DNA of 64,000 nucleotides, taken from the NCBI GenBank assembly GCA_050181465.1, contig JBFXDD010000026.1:1-64000 (forward strand). The letters are read 5' to 3'. A program made the position numbers and the translations under genes. The stretch is from JACRLW01 sp050181465. Lineage in GTDB: Bacteria > Planctomycetota > UBA1135 > UBA2386. This document shows, piece after piece, positions 38,302 through 46,988 of the stretch (positions are counted from its first letter, which is position 1; every line of letters begins with the position of its first letter). The notes beneath the pieces were generated by a model that had not been told where the DNA came from, did not search any database, and saw only the letters and a program-made list of their open reading frames with translations.

Positions 38302-38481
38302 AGCCCAGATGATTCGTGAACGTCGTCGCGAGATCGACGCAGGTCGATGTCCGGCAAGGAGCTGCGTCGGTCGACGACCGAAGCGTAGCTGTAGCTACGC
38401 TGCCAGGGAGGAGCCGACGTAGCGACGCCGCCGGGCGCGACTTGCGGCGATCGCAGTAGACGTTCACGAATCATCCGGGCT
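38302..38481 (+). repeat. 180-bp foldback repeat, copy G (best intact single copy)
   Basis: Exactly 180 bp. Ends AGCCCAGATGATTCGTGAAC and GTTCACGAATCATCCGGGCT. Internal stems: ATCGAC-GCAG-GTCGAT (38333-38348); GTCCGGC (38349-38355) with GCCGGGC (38430-38436); GCTGCGTCGG (38361-38370) with CCGACGTAGC (38414-38423, one G-U); palindrome GCGTAGCT-GT-AGCTACGC (38383-38400); and a small hairpin around GCGATCGC (38447-38454). It lies between the convergent ends of groEL and the DUF4365-partner gene. Confidence 0.96.
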
Positions 38482-38515
38482 GGGTGTCGCGCGGCCCTGC
38501 GGTCGTTTGGGGGAG

Positions 38516-39649
38516 TCAGTCTTGTTCGATCACGGGCTCGACGTGGCGAACTCGTTCGAGCTGAAAGCTCCGCCCGGATCGAACCAGGTCGCCCTCGCAA
38601 CGCAGGAGATTCCCGTCGCCGTGGGCGCGAATCGCCACCGCGTAGTCGTGGGCTCCCATCGGGACACGCACCCTTCGCTGCTGCCCGTCCACCTGACCGA
38701 CGATCACTACGGTGCCACCCTGCTCGGGGGCGTCGCTCTCGAGGCGAAGCACCACTCCGACGATCTCGAAGTCCGGGATGTCCACGGATGCGCGGAGCAG
38801 CCGAGCGGCTTCGCCGAGGATCGGCGACAGGCTCGAATCGACACGAACGAAGCTCGGAGTGCCCTCCGGGACAGGTCGCGTGGTCGCCCACGCGAACCGT
38901 AGCTCGACCGCAGTCGTGTCCTTGCCGTCGACGAATCCAGCGAGGGCCTCGCACAGGTTCGCGCTGATTCCCGACGGGGCACCCACCAGGAACGGTTCCG
39001 CCGACCCATCGAGCACCGCCCGCTCGGCGAGCTTCGAAGCGGCAGCGGTGGCATTCGCCAACATCATCGTCGCACGACGTTCGAAGGGAGATTCCTCGAC
39101 TTCCGCCATCGCTCCAAACCGAAGCTCCGGAGGGATCGGTGCATGGACCGTGACGACGAAGCTGCCGTCTTCCGGCGCAGCCAGCTTCAGGCGGTGCAGA
39201 AAGTCCATGGCCTCCGCCGGCTTTCGGGACCGATACACAGAACGCGGGTCGCGTGCCGAACAGGCCGCGGCGAGCAGCAGATCGCGCGTGCATCCGAACA
39301 GCCGAGTGCCGAGATCCACCGGCACGCGCCCTTGTTCGATCCCGGGGCCTGTGAGGCGAAGACGAAGGATGTCGACCGTCGACGCACGGACCTCCTCGAG
39401 CAGTTGGGCGGCACTCTTCCCGCTCGCAACTTCGAGAGTTCGGATGACCTCACGCATCCGTCGTCGGTAATCGCCGAAGGTCCGATCCAGCGGCAGGTCG
39501 ATCTCATAACGCTCGCCGTCCTCCGCATCCTTGTGCCACTTCGCAACCCAGTGGTCCTTCCTCTCGACCAACTTCCAGTCGTTGGCACGGAGCCAGGTCG
39601 CTGCCTGTTGGGGCTCGACGTCGCGCAAGAGTTCTCTCGAAGCACTCAC
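38516..39649 (-). CDS. Partner protein of the DUF4365 gene, unknown function
   Basis: A 377-residue cytoplasmic protein with no signal or membrane segment. N-terminal WLRANDWKLVERKDHWVAKW and the following IDLPLDRTFGDYRRRMREVI give an alpha/beta start; the C-terminal third is beta-rich (VIVGQVDGQQRRVRVPMG). I do not recognise a named domain. The GTG start at 39649 overlaps the stop of the DUF4365 gene (GTGA), so the two are translated together. Similar two-gene arrangements appear, from memory, in varied bacteria, which suggests a mobile module; an effector or regulatory role beside a nuclease-like protein is inferred. Confidence 0.75.
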   Translation of the reverse strand: MSASRELLRDVEPQQAATWLRANDWKLVERKDHWVAKWHKDAEDGERYEIDLPLDRTFGDYRRRMREVIRTLEVASGKSAAQLLEEVRASTVDILRLRLTGPGIEQGRVPVDLGTRLFGCTRDLLLAAACSARDPRSVYRSRKPAEAMDFLHRLKLAAPEDGSFVVTVHAPIPPELRFGAMAEVEESPFERRATMMLANATAAASKLAERAVLDGSAEPFLVGAPSGISANLCEALAGFVDGKDTTAVELRFAWATTRPVPEGTPSFVRVDSSLSPILGEAARLLRASVDIPDFEIVGVVLRLESDAPEQGGTVVIVGQVDGQQRRVRVPMGAHDYAVAIRAHGDGNLLRCEGDLVRSGRSFQLERVRHVEPVIEQD

Positions 39650-40179
39650 GGCAGCTCTCCCTTCGCCAAGCGTTGCATGATGTCCGTCAATCCGCGCACA
39701 TCGAAACGATTCACGCGGGGAATCTTCACTCGCACCTTCTCAGTGTTGGGGGACTCGGGAAGGTCACGGAGCGACGCCCACCAGCCACAATGACGCATCA
39801 GCAGTCGAACATCGTCCTGTTCGATCCAGTCCGCAACCTCCTCCGGCACTGCAACCAAGATCAGGATGCGAGGTACCTGCACATGCGCAAGCCGTAGGTC
39901 CTCGTAGTTCTTCAACTTGAGGTCGTAGGCAACCTCGCGACCGTCGTCCGGAGTCCAGAGTTTGCACTTGAGCTGAACATCCAGCTTCGGCGATGCCACC
40001 GTGCCCGTCGCGCCTCGAGCGGCGATCGTGAGATCCACGCTGTCGTCATCGGGCTGAGGCCCATCCTGCAACCTGAATCCGGCCGCAGCAGCAACCGCCC
40101 GGACGTAGGCGAGGCTGAATGCCTCCTGTTGGTAAGAGGTGTGCATCGACGACGTGAGATGAGTGCAACGCGACGACAC
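39646..40179 (-). CDS. DUF4365 domain protein, nuclease-fold candidate
   Basis: A 177-residue protein. The pattern DDDSVDLTIAA followed by KLDVQLKCK resembles the D...(Q)xK core of PD-(D/E)XK nucleases as found in DUF4365; later PRILILVAVP and MRHCGWWASL match the family's C-terminal half. Start is GTG 40179, backed by a strong GGAGGAG ribosome-binding site; an ATG 11 codons later is the alternative. DUF4365 genes are frequent in bacterial defence islands. Here it forms a two-gene operon with the 377-residue gene, isolated between housekeeping-type genes. Activity not proven. Confidence 0.8.
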   Translation of the reverse strand: MSSRCTHLTSSMHTSYQQEAFSLAYVRAVAAAAGFRLQDGPQPDDDSVDLTIAARGATGTVASPKLDVQLKCKLWTPDDGREVAYDLKLKNYEDLRLAHVQVPRILILVAVPEEVADWIEQDDVRLLMRHCGWWASLRDLPESPNTEKVRVKIPRVNRFDVRGLTDIMQRLAKGELP

Positions 40180-40212
40180 GATACTCCTCCGATCGTCGAA
40201 AGTGAGCAGCCA

Positions 40213-42789
40213 TCACCCATCACTCAACACGACACGCTCGAGCCCGCCGATCGCGATCCCCTGCGTGAGCGGATCGAGCGTCACGAGCTGCAGCGGGAGT
40301 TCGCCCGGCGGTAGTCCGAGTGGGACCACGAGTTCCAGCGCCGACGCACCCGTCGGCGGCGAAACGAGACCGAGCAGCGTCGCGGGGCCGAGCAGTCGGA
40401 GGATGCCGAGCGGCGGGATCTCGATGCGCGTGACGAGAGGACTCATCAGCACGAAGCACAGATGACCGGACGGCGCGAACACGTCGAAGCGCGCCTGGCG
40501 ACCGATCTGTGCCGGCCCGCGTGCGGCGATCCCGCGTTCACTACGCAGGAGCACGGTGAGCTGTGTGTCGTCGCGCGTGCCGACCAGGTCGTCATCACCG
40601 TCGAGATCGAAGTCGGCGACTGCCCAGTGCGCGAACGCGGTCGATCCGCGGACCTCCACACCGTCGGCGACCACGAAGGGTCCGGTCGCGCTGCGCGTAA
40701 GAGACAAGGGCGGGCCATCGACGCGACCGAGCACCGTCACGCGCGCGTCCGCGGGGCCGAGCGACACGATCGAGCGCGCCGTCGTCGTGCGCGGCGCCAA
40801 ACCCAACTCGCGCTGGGTGACTTCGAGCCAGGCCCCGGACGGTGTGCCGAAGAAGATCGTCACACCTTCCGGGCTTCCCGGCGTCACACAGAACACGTCG
40901 AGCCGGCCATCGCGATTGAAGTCTTCGATCACCGCATCGGTCGCGGGGGTGATGGTCGGAAACACGCCCGGCCGATGCGTGAACACGCTGCCTTGCGTGC
41001 CGCTTCCGCGATGGAACTCGGGCGGCGAGTTCACCGCGAGAACGAGCAGATCCTGGACGCCGTCGCCGTCGAGATCCCGTACCAGGATCTTTCGAATGGC
41101 CCCAGAATGGACGTGAGGAACGGCATTGACTGACTCGGTGATCGTCGTGCCGTCGTTGGCGAGTGCGAACACCCGGCCGGCTGCATCACCCAACAACAAG
41201 GAAGTGGGTGCGAGCACATCGCCGGCTCGTCCGAGCACTGCGGTCGTTCCCGCGGTGACCAGCCTGCCGACTTGGGAGCCGACGATCATTCCACTCCGAT
41301 CCAGCCAACCCGCCGCGAGGTTGCGCTGCAGAATGACGACGCCGCTGAGCGCAGCCGGCGACGGTTGCCCCACGACGAAGAGCGCGTCGAGCGGCGCGCC
41401 TCGACGCAGCCGGCCGACCAGCACCGCGGCGATGCTGCCGAGCGACGATTGGTCCGGCGGTGCGAGCGGAGCCCGCAAGAACCGCGCACCGCCGTCGTTC
41501 TGAAAGGTCGCGAATCGTCCCGCGCGGGATGCCACCAGCAGATCGGGATCGCCCTCGCCGGTCAGATCGATCGGCACCGGCAGCGTGGAATCACCCCCGG
41601 GGTTGCTCTGGATCGTATGGCTCTCGGTGTCGAGGAAAGGCGGCGAACCGCCGCCCAACAGCAAGGCATCCGGAGCCGTCGTTCCCGGCACGAACAAATC
41701 GAGATCACCGTCGGGCTCGAGATCGACGGCGCAGATCTCGAGCCGGCCGCCGGCATCCAGCAGCGACATCGACGTCCCGAAGGCACCCGCGCCGTTGCCC
41801 GGCGCGACTCTCAAGCTCCCGGACTCGTCGAGAGCAGCGAGATCGATGTTGAGATCACCGTTGTAGTCGCCGAGCGCGAGCGCGCGCCAACCATCGAGCG
41901 CGACGCCGTTGGCGACCGGCGGGATCCGCGTCAGCCCGGTGCGCGACACCCGCACGACATGCGGCGCCGCAAACCCCGTCACTTCGGGTCCGAGCACGAG
42001 TTCGGGCAAACGATCGCCGTCGAGGTCGGCGACCGCCACAGAACGAAAGCCGTTCGCCGCCGCGTAGGCCAGCGAGGTGCCGGCCGCGAAGTCCCCATTG
42101 CCGGGATTCCACAGGACGATGGTCGGCGAGAGGCGCGTCCCGAGGAGAGCGAGATCGAGGTCGCCATCCCCGTCGAAGTCGGCCGCCGAACCGGTCAGTC
42201 GCACGACTTGTGCGGCGGCGGGCAGGCGCGAACTCAAGTCGAAGAACGAACCGCCCACCGCGCTGAACAAGAGGCGGGGAGCAGCATTCGCCGCAAACAG
42301 CAGGAGGTCCATGCCGCCGCGGCGGTCGAAGTCGCCCGCCACGATCGCGGTCGTCGCCAGGGAGGACCCCGGCGGAATCGAGCCGACGGGAGCGAAGCCG
42401 AACCGGCCGGTCCCGTCGTTCAAGAGGACCTGGTCCTCCGCAAGCCGCAGGCCCACCACCAAGTCGAGATCGCCGTCGCCGTCGAAGTCGCCCTGGACCA
42501 GCGCACTGACGACGCCGGACACCCCCAGCGTGGCCGGTTGCGGCCGCTCCGCGAACACCCCGGATCGGCTCTGCACCAGAATCGTGATCCGCCCCCCGCC
42601 CGCGCGCGCGAGGTCGACCACGCCATCACCGTCGAAGTCCCCAACCGCACAAGCCTCCGCCGCACCGAGGTTTCCGGGCAGTCGCCCGCGCGGGTCGGCG
42701 AGGGCAATGCGCTCCGCCAAGGGCCGCACCTGCGCTGCAGCAGCAGGGCAGAGCAGGGCGAGCGCGGCGAGAGTCAGGAAAGGTTTCAC
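40213..42789 (-). CDS. Large secreted VCBS/FG-GAP repeat protein
   Basis: An 858-residue exported protein beginning at GTG 42789 with signal MKPFLTLAALALLCPAAAAQ. About eleven calcium-loop motifs of the VCBS type are scattered through it, for example DFDGDGVVDLARAG, DFDGDGDLDLVVG, DLDGDRLPELVLG, DLDGDGVQDLLVLA and DFDLDGDDDLVGT, enough for one or two propellers. The C-terminal 90 residues form a separate beta region (LVTRIEIPPLGILRLLGPATLLG). No catalytic motif. Probably extracellular and adhesive or structural. Confidence 0.9.
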   Translation of the reverse strand: MKPFLTLAALALLCPAAAAQVRPLAERIALADPRGRLPGNLGAAEACAVGDFDGDGVVDLARAGGGRITILVQSRSGVFAERPQPATLGVSGVVSALVQGDFDGDGDLDLVVGLRLAEDQVLLNDGTGRFGFAPVGSIPPGSSLATTAIVAGDFDRRGGMDLLLFAANAAPRLLFSAVGGSFFDLSSRLPAAAQVVRLTGSAADFDGDGDLDLALLGTRLSPTIVLWNPGNGDFAAGTSLAYAAANGFRSVAVADLDGDRLPELVLGPEVTGFAAPHVVRVSRTGLTRIPPVANGVALDGWRALALGDYNGDLNIDLAALDESGSLRVAPGNGAGAFGTSMSLLDAGGRLEICAVDLEPDGDLDLFVPGTTAPDALLLGGGSPPFLDTESHTIQSNPGGDSTLPVPIDLTGEGDPDLLVASRAGRFATFQNDGGARFLRAPLAPPDQSSLGSIAAVLVGRLRRGAPLDALFVVGQPSPAALSGVVILQRNLAAGWLDRSGMIVGSQVGRLVTAGTTAVLGRAGDVLAPTSLLLGDAAGRVFALANDGTTITESVNAVPHVHSGAIRKILVRDLDGDGVQDLLVLAVNSPPEFHRGSGTQGSVFTHRPGVFPTITPATDAVIEDFNRDGRLDVFCVTPGSPEGVTIFFGTPSGAWLEVTQRELGLAPRTTTARSIVSLGPADARVTVLGRVDGPPLSLTRSATGPFVVADGVEVRGSTAFAHWAVADFDLDGDDDLVGTRDDTQLTVLLRSERGIAARGPAQIGRQARFDVFAPSGHLCFVLMSPLVTRIEIPPLGILRLLGPATLLGLVSPPTGASALELVVPLGLPPGELPLQLVTLDPLTQGIAIGGLERVVLSDG

Positions 42790-42872
42790 GACGGATCGCC
42801 CGCGAGGGGCCGACGGGCAAGGATACGCTGCGCGAGACGGTCCGGGCGGTGCGACGACCCGGCGAGTTCATC

Positions 42873-44591
42873 ATGCGCACTTCGTCCTTCTTGTCGGTTC
42901 CCGCGGCGTTCGCCGGATGCTTCGCGGCCTCTTCTCTCGCCCTCGCCCAGGAGCGCGCCGAGTTCCGCTTCCGGTTCCATCCGCCCGCCGACACTGCGAG
43001 CGTCGAGGTCCGCTATCTCGGCTGTTCCGGTGACGCCCTGGAACTCGCGATGCCGGCGTGGAAACCAGGCTCCTACACCGTGCGCGACTTCGGCAAGAAC
43101 GTCGCCGGCATCGCGGCCGTCGCTGCCGACGGCACGGAGCTCGAGACCGAGTCCACCGGCACGAACTCCTGGCGGATCACGACCGGCGGCGCGGCCGACG
43201 TGACGGTTCGCTACGAACTGCGCTTGACGACCGCCGCGCGGGGCGCGCCGGGGTTCTCACTCGGCAAGGGTCTCGGTCAGCCGAAGGTCGTCGCGCCAGA
43301 GCAGGCAGGCAAGGAAGAAGGTGGCGACGCACCGAACCGACAGGAGCGCGAAACGGAGGACGAGGAGCCCCCGATTCGGACCTGGCCGGCCTACGGTTTC
43401 GAAGGTCCGGCCTGTTGGACCTACGTGCCCGGCAAGATCGGCATCCCTCACACGGTGACCTTCGATCTGCCGCCGGAGTTCGGCATCGCGACCGGCATGG
43501 AGCGAATCGAAGGCAGCGCGCCGAGTTTTCGCGCGCCCGACTACGACGTCTTTGCCGACTGCCCTTTCCACGTCGGCAACTTCGAGTTGCTCGAGTTCGT
43601 GGTCGACGAAGTCGACTACGAGATCGTGCTCTCAGGCTTCGAGCGCGATCGCAACGACCGGAACGCGATGATCGACCGCTATCGCCGCATCGTGACCGCA
43701 CATCACGCGATGTGGGGCAAGCCCGCGTTCACGCGCTACGTGTTCCTCATCGGCTTTCCCGGCGGCGGCGGGCTCGAGCACCTCAACTCCTGCGACATGG
43801 GAATGATGGACCTCCGAGGTTCCGAGCCCGGCAAGCCCTCGGTGTGGGACTCGCTGATGAGTCACGAGTTCTTCCACGCCTGGAACGTGAAGCGCCTGCG
43901 GCCGAAGGCACTCGGTCCCTTCGACTACTCCGGTCCGAATCGCACGAAGTTCCTCTGGTTGTCGGAAGGCGTGACTTCGTATTTCGGCGATGTCCTGCTC
44001 GTGCGGGCCGGAGTGTGGGAGCCGGAGCACTTCTGGCTCTCGGCGATCGGCGACGAGATCCGCAGCCTGCAAGCCAACCCGGGGCGGCTCAAGATGAGCA
44101 TCGCCGAAGCGAGTTGGACGGTTTGGGATGCGCCGTACATGCGTCGCGGACGCACCGCGCCGGACTACTACAACAAGGGCATGCTGCTCGGTCTCTTGCT
44201 CGACATCGAGATCCGCGATGCCACCGACGGCGAGAAGTCTTTCGACGACGTCATGCGAGCGCTCTATGCGCAATGTCAGTCGACCGGAGTCGGCTTCGAC
44301 GACGCCGACGTGCAACGGATCTGCGAACAACTGACCCAGCGGTCCTTCGCCGACTTCTTCGCCAAGTACGTCGAGGGCACCGAGGAACTGCCGTATCGCG
44401 ACAGCCTGGCCAAGATCGGTATTCGCTATACGGACGGCACCGAAACGCCGGCGACGACGGAAGGCGAAGATGGCGCCGCTGAGCCGGCGACCACACCCCG
44501 CCGACGACCGCGCGCGCGAATTCGCCTCGAATTCGACAGCGAGGCGGGCGAGCGGGCTCTCACGCTACGCAAAGGGATCGAGACCCGCTGA
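42873..44591 (+). CDS. M61 family metallopeptidase, PDZ domain apparently missing
   Basis: A 572-residue secreted zinc aminopeptidase (glycyl-aminopeptidase family). Signal peptide MRTSSFLSVPAAFAGCFAASSLALAQ. The M61 N-terminal beta domain is followed by the gluzincin site H331-EFF-H335 with third ligand E365 (WLSEGVTSY) and the family GGGGLEHLNS (about 299-308) and YNKGMLLGLLLD segments. M61 proteins usually end in a PDZ domain; here the sequence after residue about 520 is a short Pro/Arg linker and a 25-residue end, so PDZ is absent or truncated. ATG 42873 chosen over a GTG 8 codons upstream. Confidence 0.92.
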   Translation: MRTSSFLSVPAAFAGCFAASSLALAQERAEFRFRFHPPADTASVEVRYLGCSGDALELAMPAWKPGSYTVRDFGKNVAGIAAVAADGTELETESTGTNSWRITTGGAADVTVRYELRLTTAARGAPGFSLGKGLGQPKVVAPEQAGKEEGGDAPNRQERETEDEEPPIRTWPAYGFEGPACWTYVPGKIGIPHTVTFDLPPEFGIATGMERIEGSAPSFRAPDYDVFADCPFHVGNFELLEFVVDEVDYEIVLSGFERDRNDRNAMIDRYRRIVTAHHAMWGKPAFTRYVFLIGFPGGGGLEHLNSCDMGMMDLRGSEPGKPSVWDSLMSHEFFHAWNVKRLRPKALGPFDYSGPNRTKFLWLSEGVTSYFGDVLLVRAGVWEPEHFWLSAIGDEIRSLQANPGRLKMSIAEASWTVWDAPYMRRGRTAPDYYNKGMLLGLLLDIEIRDATDGEKSFDDVMRALYAQCQSTGVGFDDADVQRICEQLTQRSFADFFAKYVEGTEELPYRDSLAKIGIRYTDGTETPATTEGEDGAAEPATTPRRRPRARIRLEFDSEAGERALTLRKGIETR

Positions 44592-44635
44592 CGCCGCTGT
44601 GCGGCCGCCGCTCGGCCCCGAAGCGGGCCACGCAG

Positions 44636-45148
44636 TCAGTGATGGTGGCCGTGTTCGTCGTCGGCGTCGTGCACGTGGCCGTGCTCCAACTCTTCGGCGG
44701 ACGCCGGACGGATCTCGAGAATCTTGACGGTGTAGTGGAGGGTCTCACCGGCGAGCGGGTGGTTCATGTCGACGACCACATGCTCCTCGTGCACCTCGCG
44801 AACGACACATGGAACCACGTTGCCGTCTTCGTCTTCGGCGCTGAGCTGCAGGCCGACCTCGAGTTCGAGATCGTCCGGGAAGGCATCGCGCGGCACCTCG
44901 TCGGTGTCCTCGGGATCGTGTTCGCCGTAACCGTCCTCGGGCGAGATCACGACTTCGAAGGTGTCGCCGACGGCACGGCCCCGCAGTGCCGTTTCGAGTC
45001 CGTGGACGACCTCACCGTGGCCGTGCAAGTACGACATCGGTTCGCCATCGGCTTCGGTGTCGACGACGACTTCGCGATCGTCGAGGCTGAGGCGAAAGTG
45101 AAGAGTGACGACCATGTCGTCGGCCACGACGGCGGAGGATTTGCTCAT
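44636..45148 (-). CDS. SlyD-like FKBP-type peptidyl-prolyl isomerase
   Basis: A 170-residue cytoplasmic PPIase/chaperone. The FKBP domain contains VVTLHFRLSLDD, PMSYLHGHGEVVHGLETAL and the catalytic-domain strand GDTFEVVISPEDGYGEHD; the inserted flap domain (about 70-120, VPRDAFPDDLELEVG) is that of SlyD. The His/Asp/Glu-rich tail (HGHVHDADDEHGHHH) is like the metal-binding tail of SlyD. The ATG at 45148 is 16 bp from repeat copy H, so the leader of this mRNA probably includes the repeat. A GTG four codons upstream is an alternative. Confidence 0.93.
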   Translation of the reverse strand: MSKSSAVVADDMVVTLHFRLSLDDREVVVDTEADGEPMSYLHGHGEVVHGLETALRGRAVGDTFEVVISPEDGYGEHDPEDTDEVPRDAFPDDLELEVGLQLSAEDEDGNVVPCVVREVHEEHVVVDMNHPLAGETLHYTVKILEIRPASAEELEHGHVHDADDEHGHHH

Positions 45149-45163
45149 CTGAGCGGGCACGCT

Positions 45164-45343
45164 AGCCCGGATGATTCGTGAACGTCTACTGCGATCGCCA
45201 CAAATCGCGCCCAGCGGCGTCGCTACGTCGGCTCCTCCCTGGCAGCGTAGCTACAGCTACGCTTCGGTCGTCGACCGACACAGCTCCTTGCCGGCCATCG
45301 ACCTGTGCCGATCTCGCGACGCCGTTCCCGAATCACCCGGGCT
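45164..45343 (-). repeat. 180-bp foldback repeat, copy H (tandem with I)
   Basis: Exactly 180 bp, reverse orientation, ends AGCCCGGATGATTCGTGAAC and CCCGAATCACCCGGGCT. Its 10-bp stem is GCTGTGTCGG/CCGACGTAGC, with two G-U pairs keeping the pairing. It joins copy I with no spacer at a CTAG. Confidence 0.96.
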
Positions 45344-45523
45344 AGCCCGGATGATTCGTGAACGTCTACTGCGATCGCCACAAATCGCGCCCAGCGGCGT
45401 CGCTACGTCGGCTCCTCCCTGGCAGCGTAGCTACAGCTACGCTTCGGTCGTCGACCGACACAGCTCCTTGCCGGCCATCGACCTGTGCCGATCTCGCGAC
45501 GCCGTTCCCGAGTCATCCGGGCT
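45344..45523 (-). repeat. 180-bp foldback repeat, copy I (tandem with H)
   Basis: Exactly 180 bp and nearly identical to copy H; I see only two differences, near the right end (AATCACC in H, AGTCATC in I). The shared junctions GCTAGCCCGG and GGGCTAG mean every boundary of the pair lies in CTAG. Its last two bases are part of the TAG stop of the adjacent gene. Confidence 0.96.
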
Positions 45524-46892
45524 AGCAGGGAGATCGCAGGAGCGCGAGCATCCGACCTGCCACTTCGGTCGCGGCGACTCGATCCGCCGCAGCGGATCGA
45601 GAAGAGCAGAGGAAGACAGGCCCAGCGTCGGGATCCTCGAACAGGCGGCCATGGGAACCGCGCACGATCGAGGGGTCGGTCCCGATCACGTCCATCAGGT
45701 AGCGAAAGCCGAGCAGCTTCTTGGCCAAGTTCTTCGCCACCTTGAGCTTGGGAAAGCGAATCTTCGGGTCGACGAACAGCTCGGTCGGGTCGTAGCCCGG
45801 CTTGCGGTGGATGTCGACGGTCGTCGCGAAGTCGGGCCGGCGAGCCTCGTCGAGCCAATAGTGGTAGGCGAACCACGCGCCGGGTTCCGCGACGCAGACG
45901 AGTTCCCCGCTGCGCGGATGGTCGATCGAGAGCTGCGCCTGGGCAGCCCGGTCATGGACTGCGGCGATACCGGATGTCTTGCGAAGCAAGCGGGCGACCG
46001 CGTCGACGTCCGCAGGCTCGCCGACATACACGTGCGCGCACTGATGGTCGGCCACCGCGAACGCGCGACTCGCACCGGCGTCGAGCAGTTGGCCGTGACT
46101 CGTCTCCTGCACACGAAGAAACCCGTTCTCGTGCAGGACTCGATTGATGTAGACGACGCGATCGGTCGCTTCGATTCCGTACTCCGAGAGCGCGATGACC
46201 GCTGCGCCCTTGGCGCGCGCCGCATCGATGAGGCGACCGGCCTGCTCGTCGACCAGAGCCACCTGTGCGATGGAGCGCGGGTCGTCGGGGCCGTAGCGCT
46301 GATGGTCGTAGTCCAGGTGCGGCAGGTACACGAGTGCCAGATCGGGATCGTGATCGGCCATCACCGCGAGCGAGCTGTCCGCAATCCACTTCGTCGAACG
46401 GATGTCCGCACCCGGTCCCCAGAACTGGAAGAGAGGAAATGGGCCGAGCCGCTCTTGGAGGCTCGACTGCAAGAGCGGCGGCTCGCTGTACAAGCCCGGC
46501 TTCTTCAATCCGTCGGCGTGGTACTCGGGCCGCGGGGTGACCGACCACGCGACCTTCGCATACATGTTGAACCACCAGAACAGCTTGGCGCAGGTGAAGC
46601 TCGGATCGGTCTCGCGCGCGATCTCGTAAACCTTGGGTCCGTCGATCAGCGCGTTGGCCTGCCGCCAGAAGAAGATCTGCGCGAGATCGCGGAAGTACCA
46701 GCCGTTGGCGACGACACCGTGATCGCGCGCCGTTCGTCCGGTGAGGAAGCTCGCCTGCACCGTGCACGTCACCGCCGGAAACACGGTTTGGAGCGGTGCT
46801 GTGAACCCACTCTCCCCGAGCGCGCGCAGGCGCGGGGCATGCGCGAGGTCCTTGACCCGCAGACCGACAACGTCGAGGACGAGCAGCTTCAT
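45522..46892 (-). CDS. Alkaline-phosphatase-superfamily phosphodiesterase
   Basis: A 456-residue cytoplasmic enzyme of the type I phosphodiesterase / nucleotide pyrophosphatase branch of the alkaline phosphatase superfamily. Metal ligand D7 (LVLDVVGL), nucleophile probably T42 in FPAVTCTVQASFLTG, LPHLDYDHQRYGP with Asp/His ligands, ALSEYGIE, and the late His of GKPGYDP/HRKPGYD region. No signal peptide, unlike many relatives. Phosphonoacetate hydrolase and alkyl-phosphodiesterase activities are the nearest guesses. The ATG at 46892 starts the first strand. Its TAG stop overlaps the end of repeat copy I. Confidence 0.88.
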   Translation of the reverse strand: MKLLVLDVVGLRVKDLAHAPRLRALGESGFTAPLQTVFPAVTCTVQASFLTGRTARDHGVVANGWYFRDLAQIFFWRQANALIDGPKVYEIARETDPSFTCAKLFWWFNMYAKVAWSVTPRPEYHADGLKKPGLYSEPPLLQSSLQERLGPFPLFQFWGPGADIRSTKWIADSSLAVMADHDPDLALVYLPHLDYDHQRYGPDDPRSIAQVALVDEQAGRLIDAARAKGAAVIALSEYGIEATDRVVYINRVLHENGFLRVQETSHGQLLDAGASRAFAVADHQCAHVYVGEPADVDAVARLLRKTSGIAAVHDRAAQAQLSIDHPRSGELVCVAEPGAWFAYHYWLDEARRPDFATTVDIHRKPGYDPTELFVDPKIRFPKLKVAKNLAKKLLGFRYLMDVIGTDPSIVRGSHGRLFEDPDAGPVFLCSSRSAAADRVAATEVAGRMLALLRSPC

Positions 46893-46988
46893 CGTCGATG
46901 CGATCGTGCGAGAGACCCGAGTGCCTTTCCAGCGCGACCTCGATCCGCCTCGCGTGCCGCAGAGCCAACGCCGGGCTACGCTCGCAGC

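Noticed and set aside
38305..38422. Short peptide (MIRERRREID and on) readable in several repeat copies
   Set aside because: Several frames of the repeat are open because of its GC content, no start signal is conserved, and substitutions follow base pairing rather than codon position.
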